A stretch of 64,000 nucleotides of DNA from Staphylococcus sp. M0911 (GTDB taxonomy: Bacteria > Bacillota > Bacilli > Staphylococcales > Staphylococcaceae): NCBI RefSeq assembly GCF_003491325.1, contig NZ_CP022881.1, forward strand, positions 1,736,001 to 1,800,000, written 5' to 3'. This document shows, in pieces, positions 58,776 to 64,000 of this stretch (its first letter is position 1; every line of letters starts with the position of its first letter). Under the pieces are notes generated by a model. The model was not told the DNA's origin, ran no database searches, and was given only the letters and a program-made list of their open reading frames with translations. The translations under genes were made by a program, and so were the position numbers.

Positions 58776-59329
58776 TTTATTCTTTCTATTTAACTGTATT
58801 AAATATTGGTTATTCTAAAACAACAAAAACTAACTTATTTCAAGCCAATTTCTTATATCGTCATTTTGATTTTTCTAACATATATTAAATGAGGTTATAC
58901 CTCTTGTAAGCCCATGAAAGATAAACATTTAGCTCATTCAAAGCTATGAAAATGTAAATTTATACCTCATTTATTAATCTACTATTAAATAAAACTAAAA
59001 TTCTTGTTATTTGATAGGTTTTAATAATACATACTTGTTAAACCATGCTAACATTATAAATAGATTATCAACCTTATTTAAAGTAATTATAAAGATAATA
59101 CATCACTTGTATTAAGTTCTTTCAAATTTATTTTTAAGTTAGTTGTGGTATAATGCATAAATACAAATTTTCGGGCAGTGTCTAATTACCCTTTTAAATT
59201 GTAATTAAGACTAAATTGCTACAAATCAATGGTATTTCATGTACATGTAATCACGATATTCCTTTTATAATGTATTAAAATACGTTACACTTATTATAAA
59301 TTTTAAAAATTAACGGAGGGTGGCTTTTA
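58776..59329. other. Divergent non-coding region murE-ugtP with a structured element
   Basis: No credible gene in either strand. It holds nested inverted repeats: outer arms AAATGAGGT (58887-58895) and ACCTCATTT (58964-58972) enclose ACATTT..AGCT / AGCT..AAATGT (about 58925-58956), and a GAGGT-TAT-ACCTC mini-palindrome overlaps the left arm (58891-58903). The right-hand part carries the ugtP promoter(s). The element is placed upstream of the proximal murE promoter, so it is not simply the murE leader; an independent small RNA or an operator cluster is possible. Confidence 0.5.
59146..59154 (+). promoter_or_regulatory. Extended -10 promoter upstream of ugtP
   Basis: TGGTATAAT (59146-59154), an extended -10 without a good -35, giving a leader of about 170 nt. 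A second TATAAT occurs at 59266-59271, closer to the gene. Confidence 0.5.
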
Positions 59330-60505
59330 ATGGTTACTCAAAATAAAAAGATATTGATTATTACTGGTTCTTTCGGTAACGGTCATATGCAAGTTACTCA
59401 AAGCATCGTAAACCAATTAAATGAAATGAATTTGGACCATTTAAGTGTGATTCAACACGACTTATTTATGGAAGCGCATCCTATTTTAACTTCTATATGT
59501 AAAAAATGGTATATCAATAGCTTTAGATATTTCAGAAATATGTATAAAAACTTTTATTATAGCCGCCCTGATCAACTAGATAAATGTTTTTATAAATATT
59601 ACGGTCTAAATAAATTGATTAATATACTCATTAATGAGAAACCGGATTTAATTTTATTAACATTCCCTACACCAGTCATGTCTGTTTTAACAGAACAATT
59701 TAATATCAATATTCCAGTAGCTACAGTGATGACTGATTATAGAATGCATAAAAACTGGATTACACCTGAATCAGATCGCTATTATGTAGCAACTAAAGAT
59801 ACCAAAAATGATTTTATAGAAGTAGGCGTACCAGCCTCACAAATTAAAGTCACGGGAATCCCGATTTCAGATAAATTCGAAGAACATATTGATCAAAGAG
59901 CTTGGTTAAGTAAACATCACTTAGATCCTGATAGACCTACAATATTAATGTCTGCAGGTGCTTTTGGTGTTTCAAAAGGGTTCGACCAAATGATTAATGA
60001 AATCTTAGAGAAAAGTAAACATTCACAAGTTGTTATGATTTGTGGCCGTAGCAAAGAATTAAAACGTTCTTTACAAGCTCAATTCAAAGATCATCCTGAT
60101 GTTCTCATTCTAGGTTTCACAAAACATATGAATGAATGGATGGCATCAAGTCAATTAATGGTTACAAAACCTGGTGGTATTACAATTTCAGAGGGACTTA
60201 CTCGTTGTATTCCAATGATTTTCTTAAATCCAGCTCCTGGACAAGAATTAGAAAATGCTAATTATTTTGAGGATATGGAATTTGGTAAAATTGCCAATAC
60301 ACCAGATGAAGCTATAGATATCGTTACACATCTTACAAATAATGAATCAATATTAAATAAAATGACTTCAAACATGAAAGAATCTAAAATTGAGTATGCC
60401 ACTCAAAAGTTATGCAAAGATCTATTAGAACTATTAGGCCATTCTTCGCAACCAGAAGAGATTTATGGAAAGGTGCCTTTATATGCAAGATTCTTCGTTA
60501 AATAA
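59330..60505 (+). CDS. ugtP: Processive diacylglycerol glucosyltransferase
   Basis: UgtP (YpfP) makes diglucosyl-diacylglycerol, the lipid anchor of lipoteichoic acid, from UDP-glucose and diacylglycerol at the cytoplasmic membrane face. 391 residues, full family length. The N-terminal MGDG-synthase-like domain has [18 protein letters not shown] (acceptor/membrane side); the C-terminal GT-B domain has [22 protein letters not shown] and the donor-binding [22 protein letters not shown] lies upstream of the ATG. It overlaps ltaA by 23 nt. Confidence 0.96.
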   Translation: MVTQNKKILIITGSFGNGHMQVTQSIVNQLNEMNLDHLSVIQHDLFMEAHPILTSICKKWYINSFRYFRNMYKNFYYSRPDQLDKCFYKYYGLNKLINILINEKPDLILLTFPTPVMSVLTEQFNINIPVATVMTDYRMHKNWITPESDRYYVATKDTKNDFIEVGVPASQIKVTGIPISDKFEEHIDQRAWLSKHHLDPDRPTILMSAGAFGVSKGFDQMINEILEKSKHSQVVMICGRSKELKRSLQAQFKDHPDVLILGFTKHMNEWMASSQLMVTKPGGITISEGLTRCIPMIFLNPAPGQELENANYFEDMEFGKIANTPDEAIDIVTHLTNNESILNKMTSNMKESKIEYATQKLCKDLLELLGHSSQPEEIYGKVPLYARFFVK

Positions 60506-61670
60506 CTATTCTAATAATAAAAATTTCATTATAATGCTAGTCATTTTATTTCTTATGGAATTTGCGAGAGGTATGTACATATTAAGTTATATAAACTACC
60601 TACCTACTGTCACTTCAATTGCAGTTGCAGTGACATCATTAGCATTTTCTATTCATTTTATTGCAGATGCAGCAACAAATTTTGTGATAGGTTTTTTATT
60701 AAAGAAGTTTGGTGCTAAGCTAGTATTAACTTCTGGGTTTTTATTAGCATTTCTAAGTTTATTCTTAGTCATTTGGTTTCCATCATCACCAATTGTCATC
60801 ATTATTAGTGCTATCATGCTAGGTATAGCCGTTAGCCCTATTTGGGTTATTATGTTATCAAGCGTTCAAGAAGATAAACGTGGTAAACAAATGGGCTATG
60901 TATATTTTGCATGGTTGTTAGGTTTATTAGTTGGTTGGGTCGTAATGAACTTCTTAATTAAAATACATCCATTACATTTTGTATTTATGATGTCTTTAGT
61001 AGTATTAATCGCATGGGTATTATACTACTTCGTTAATATTCAATTGACTAATTACAATACTAAACCTGTTAAAGAACAATTATTACAGATTGTAAATGTA
61101 ACTAAACGACACATTGTTTTATTCCCTGGTATATTACTCCAAGGTGCTGCGATTTCAGCATTGATACCTATTCTACCTACATACGCTACAAAAATTGTAC
61201 ATGTATCAACGATTGAATATACAATCGCAATCATGATTGGTGGAATTGGTTGTGCTGTTTCAATGCTATTTCTTTCAAAAATAATTGATAAAAATAGTAA
61301 AGGATTTATGTATAGTATTATATTCGGTGGGTTCATCTTATACACACTTATGATATTTGGATTATCTCTAATCACCAATATATATATTGTGTGGGGTATC
61401 GCGCTATTCATTGGTCTCATTTACGGCATCTTATTACCGGCATGGAACACATTTATGGCTGGACATATTAATCCAAAAGAACAAGAAGAAACTTGGGGTG
61501 TATTTAATAGTGTTCAAGGCTTTGGTTCTATGATTGGTCCTTTATTAGGGGGCTTAATTACACAGTTTACTAATAATTTAAATAATACATTCTATTTTTC
61601 TGCACTTATTTTCTTAGTTTTAGCATTATTCTATGGCTATTACTTTATAAATAGAAAACGAGCTAAGTAA
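60483..61670 (+). CDS. ltaA: Lipoteichoic acid glycolipid flippase
   Basis: LtaA moves the diglucosyl-diacylglycerol made by UgtP across the membrane for LtaS. Start ATG at 60483 ([10 protein letters not shown]), with AAAGGTG 8-9 nt upstream; 395 residues, as in S. aureus (396). Twelve-helix major facilitator plan. Conserved pieces: [21 protein letters not shown] (helix 1, with the acidic and basic pair), [23 protein letters not shown] (motif A-like loop) and [21 protein letters not shown]. Its start lies inside the ugtP end, so the pair is co-translated. A terminator follows. Confidence 0.96.
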   Translation: MQDSSLNNYSNNKNFIIMLVILFLMEFARGMYILSYINYLPTVTSIAVAVTSLAFSIHFIADAATNFVIGFLLKKFGAKLVLTSGFLLAFLSLFLVIWFPSSPIVIIISAIMLGIAVSPIWVIMLSSVQEDKRGKQMGYVYFAWLLGLLVGWVVMNFLIKIHPLHFVFMMSLVVLIAWVLYYFVNIQLTNYNTKPVKEQLLQIVNVTKRHIVLFPGILLQGAAISALIPILPTYATKIVHVSTIEYTIAIMIGGIGCAVSMLFLSKIIDKNSKGFMYSIIFGGFILYTLMIFGLSLITNIYIVWGIALFIGLIYGILLPAWNTFMAGHINPKEQEETWGVFNSVQGFGSMIGPLLGGLITQFTNNLNNTFYFSALIFLVLALFYGYYFINRKRAK

Positions 61671-61672
61671 TT

Positions 61673-61733
61673 AAAATGGAGTGAGATAAAGATCTATGTA
61701 CCATAGATTCCACTATCTCACTCCATTTTTTTA
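61673..61733. terminator. Bidirectional terminator after ltaA
   Basis: Perfect 16-bp outer stem AAAATGGAGTGAGATA (61673-61688) / TATCTCACTCCATTTT (61714-61729) plus inner ATCTATG / CATAGAT. T-rich on both ends; convergent gene on the other side. Confidence 0.92.
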
Positions 61734-61749
61734 TAACTATTTTTTATTT

Positions 61750-62259
61750 CTAATTTAATTTAAATGTATCGATAACTTTCCATTTGTCTTCTTCAGTGCT
61801 AAATTGTAGTAATGATAATTCTTCGATTGTCTCTTTATGATCTACCCCTGCTAACTCTACTTGACCATAAATATCTTCAAATTCTTGGCTTGAAAGACCT
61901 TGAGCAATTGTAAAATGAGGTACAAATTGATGTTCGGCCTTACCATAGAAATCATCTGTATTAAAACGATCGAAAATTTCTTCAAGTTCGTCATTCTTAG
62001 CAACTTTAAAGTAAATGACATTATTTACTGGTTTAAAGCTAGATGCTTTAGTTGCATGAATATCAATTGATGAAATACCTTTAATTCGAGTTTCAATTTC
62101 TTTTTTAACTGAATCTAAATCCGCATCATTAACTTCAAATTGAGATTTCACTGTAATATGTGGCATAATTTGTGCATAATGTGTATCATAACGCTTACGA
62201 TATGCATTTACCTCTTCTTGAAATGACTTTGATGGGATTAAAGCTAATCCTAAAATCAT
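61750..62259 (-). CDS. YjcG-like 2H phosphoesterase (2'-5' RNA ligase family)
   Basis: 169 residues. Two H-x-T/S motifs characteristic of the 2H phosphoesterase superfamily are present: HITVKSQF (about residues 34-41) and HFTIAQGL (about residues 115-122). These enzymes hydrolyse or ligate 2',3'-cyclic phosphate or related RNA/nucleotide ends; the true substrate of YjcG proteins is not known. AGGAGG lies upstream of the ATG. Together with the next gene it resembles the yjcG-yjcH pair of Bacillus. Confidence 0.85.
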   Translation of the reverse strand: MILGLALIPSKSFQEEVNAYRKRYDTHYAQIMPHITVKSQFEVNDADLDSVKKEIETRIKGISSIDIHATKASSFKPVNNVIYFKVAKNDELEEIFDRFNTDDFYGKAEHQFVPHFTIAQGLSSQEFEDIYGQVELAGVDHKETIEELSLLQFSTEEDKWKVIDTFKLN

Positions 62260-62422
62260 TTGAATTCCTCCTTTGTTTAACCTATTTCCATTATATCAAA
62301 ATTCTATGAAAACCGTTACTTTAAACTTAAAATTATTTTTTCTATTTTAAACAATATACATAATAATATTTGTACGTTATTAATTTGAATAACGATTGAA
62401 CATGATGAATTATGAGTATGAT

Positions 62423-63169
62423 TTACTCTGGTAACTCTTCATCTAAAAAGTATTTTAAAATATCCCCTAACAACGGTTTCCATGATTTCCAATTATGTCC
62501 CCCATCAAATTCTTGATAGTGATAACGAATATCAAATTGATTAATGAGTGCATTCAACTCACGATTAGGAGTTAAAAAATTAGCACGTTTGCCATTCGTT
62601 GGTAATTTAAAGTCTTCCTCTTCTAAACCAATTCCATGCCAAATAGAAAGTTGTGATTTCGTGTCACATCTCTCAACTTTTTCTTTAACCACTTCATCGT
62701 ATTGTGGACTTAGCATTGCAACTTGGCTAAATATTGTTGGATACGTTAATGCTGTAAGTAATGCTATACTTCCAGCTAAACTATCACCCATTAAAAGTCG
62801 AGCGTTACCCACTTTGTATGTTGGGAAAGTTGCATCTATAAACGGTAATAGTTCTTTACCAACTGCTTGAACTGTTAAATGTGATCGACTACCTTTTGGA
62901 TGAAACTCCTCACGACGTTTTTCTACATCTTCATAATGAAAACCTACAATAATCGCTCTTTGAATTTCATTATCTTTACGTAGTTTTTCATATTCTCGTT
63001 GAATTCTTCCAAACCTTAAAAAGTCTAAACCATCGAAGCATATAATCACTTGGTATTTAAATAAATCAGTATATTCTTCAGGTAAGTAAATAGAAATAGT
63101 AACATCTCTTTCTAATATGTCACTATACAATATATGTTTGTTAATTTTACCTGGTTTAAATTCAGACAT
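62423..63169 (-). CDS. Esterase of the YjcH/enterochelin-esterase-like family
   Basis: 248 residues, alpha/beta-hydrolase of the esterase D type: YLPEEYTDLFKYQVIICFDG near the N-terminus, nucleophile elbow LLMGDSLAGSIAL (Ser near residue 131), a C-terminal His in FDGGHNWKSWKP, and the acidic residue expected near IWHGIGLEEEDF. Cytoplasmic, no signal peptide. It may act on ferric-siderophore esters or other small esters; substrate unknown. It is 160 bp upstream of yjcG on the same strand. Confidence 0.85.
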   Translation of the reverse strand: MSEFKPGKINKHILYSDILERDVTISIYLPEEYTDLFKYQVIICFDGLDFLRFGRIQREYEKLRKDNEIQRAIIVGFHYEDVEKRREEFHPKGSRSHLTVQAVGKELLPFIDATFPTYKVGNARLLMGDSLAGSIALLTALTYPTIFSQVAMLSPQYDEVVKEKVERCDTKSQLSIWHGIGLEEEDFKLPTNGKRANFLTPNRELNALINQFDIRYHYQEFDGGHNWKSWKPLLGDILKYFLDEELPE

Positions 63170-63357
63170 GCTAAAACGCCCCCTAGTAGTATTATTTATA
63201 TTGTACCAAGAGACGTTATATTTTTAAATTATGTGCGTTATGAACTTTGATTAAAACTGCAAAATGAAATCTACTGCTATGTTTATTTGTTCTATTTATT
63301 CCAATACTGATTAATAATTAATAAGTATATTCTTTCATCTTGAAAATGATAAACTCA

Positions 63358-64000
63358 TTATTTATTTTTCAATCTTTCTGGATATGTTTTCAACCAGAAT
63401 ATTGCATTAGGTATTTTCTTCGCATCAGGCTTATAAACAGCATAGTAGCCAGAACCCAATTGTGCCTTTTGTTGTTCATAGTCTTTAAGTGCTTCTAACG
63501 CAGGCTTATGCAATATCCATATTGCTATAATATTCAACCATGCCATTAATCCAACACCTAAATCCCCTAATGCCCATGCGACATCAGCTGTTTTAATTGA
63601 ACCATAAAAAGTTGCAAATAATAAAGCTAACCTTGCTATGATAAAGAAGATATGTGTAGTCCTCTTACTTTGATGTCTTGTTAAATAAGCTACATTGGTT
63701 TCTGCAATATAGTAATATGCCAATATCGTCGTAAAAGCAAAGAAGAATAAAGCAATGGCAATAAAGTATGAACCAATACCAGAAAAATGTGGATCAAAAT
63801 GGTAGCCGCTACCATGGAAAGCTTTATCTATACCTGCTTGAGCATACATTGCAGTACCTGAATAATCTTTACTGCCATCTGCATTTTCTACAAATATTCC
63901 TCCATCTTTGATTAAATGTGGAGTGCCATTTGCATTAGTCTCGCCATCAGTTACGTTATATGTACCTGAAAGTAAAATGATGAGCGCTGTCGCTGTACAT
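63358..64000 (-). CDS. Sodium:alanine (AGCS) symporter family protein, C-terminal part (start beyond window)
   Basis: The frame is open from the stop at 63358 to the right window edge, 214 codons, so the N-terminal half is not in view. It runs through TALIILLSGTYN, GSKDYSGTAMYAQAGIDKAF, then FFFAFTTILAYYYIAETNVAYL and WALGDLGVGLMAWLNIIAIW, the C-terminal helices of the AGCS/AlsT amino-acid:cation symporters (alanine or glycine with Na+ or H+). An apparent internal start at 63849 is only an in-frame Met. Ends with the basic tail YPERLKNK. Confidence 0.88.
   Translation of the reverse strand, partial: CTATALIILLSGTYNVTDGETNANGTPHLIKDGGIFVENADGSKDYSGTAMYAQAGIDKAFHGSGYHFDPHFSGIGSYFIAIALFFFAFTTILAYYYIAETNVAYLTRHQSKRTTHIFFIIARLALLFATFYGSIKTADVAWALGDLGVGLMAWLNIIAIWILHKPALEALKDYEQQKAQLGSGYYAVYKPDAKKIPNAIFWLKTYPERLKNK

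Noticed and set aside
63358..63849. A stand-alone 163-residue membrane protein
   Set aside because: The frame continues upstream through 64000 with family-typical sequence, so the Met at 63849 is internal to a gene cut by the window edge.

Overview
The window is about 64 kb of AT-rich Firmicute chromosome and is clearly from a Staphylococcus. The evidence is the purEKCSQLFMNHD operon, the cytochrome aa3-type quinol oxidase qoxABCD, fmtA, an LCP-family gene, a bifunctional autolysin atl with GW repeats, the men cluster, comK, an htrA with a long cytoplasmic arm, murE and ugtP-ltaA. The order matches what I recall of the corresponding S. aureus region, read in the opposite direction. Three things argue for a coagulase-negative species rather than S. 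aureus: the Atl propeptide sequence, hmp sitting between folD and qoxA, and a nucleoside hydrolase between qoxD and fmtA. I cannot name the species from sequence alone.

Layout. 1-2.9 kb: edge of an RlmI-like rRNA methyltransferase gene, a membrane protein and a 44-residue charged protein. 3.1-6.1 kb: a TPP-riboswitch-controlled ECF transporter ykoEDC for thiamine or its pyrimidine precursor. 6.4-17.7 kb: the complete IMP biosynthesis operon on the minus strand, read from purE to purD, with overlapping or tightly spaced genes, a clear promoter and a possible PurR box shared with divergent folD. 18.8-25.8 kb: flavohaemoglobin, a small secreted protein, the quinol oxidase and a nucleoside hydrolase. 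25.9-34.6 kb: cell-envelope block (fmtA, LCP ligase, DUF2538, GNAT, atl). 34.7-37.6 kb: MarR regulator, acyltransferase, aminotransferase. 37.7-43.4 kb: menaquinone genes menF-D-H-B with divergent menA. 43.5-45.8 kb: several very small membrane or cationic proteins and a non-coding stretch next to two tRNAs (Ser-GCU, Asn-GUU). 46-54 kb: comK with a divergent IDEAL-domain protein, lplA, small proteins, a metallophosphoesterase, a Ktr potassium channel subunit and htrA. 54.3-64 kb: a TerC-family protein behind a manganese (yybP-ykoY) riboswitch, prfC, murE, the lipoteichoic acid anchor genes ugtP-ltaA, yjcG/yjcH-like genes and the edge of an alanine/sodium symporter gene.

How it fits together. 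Most of the window is core metabolism: purines and one-carbon folate supply, menaquinone feeding the Qox terminal oxidase, and wall or teichoic acid assembly and turnover. Three regulatory RNA or protein circuits are visible: the TPP riboswitch, the Mn riboswitch and ComK. I see no prophage, insertion sequence, CRISPR array or recognisable defence system. The least explained parts are a 33-residue strongly cationic amphipathic peptide (44.6 kb), a coding remnant at 44.1 kb, tandem TTGACCA repeats beside the tRNA-Ser gene, a structured non-coding element upstream of murE, and an approximately 0.9-kb non-coding gap between fmtA and the LCP gene.
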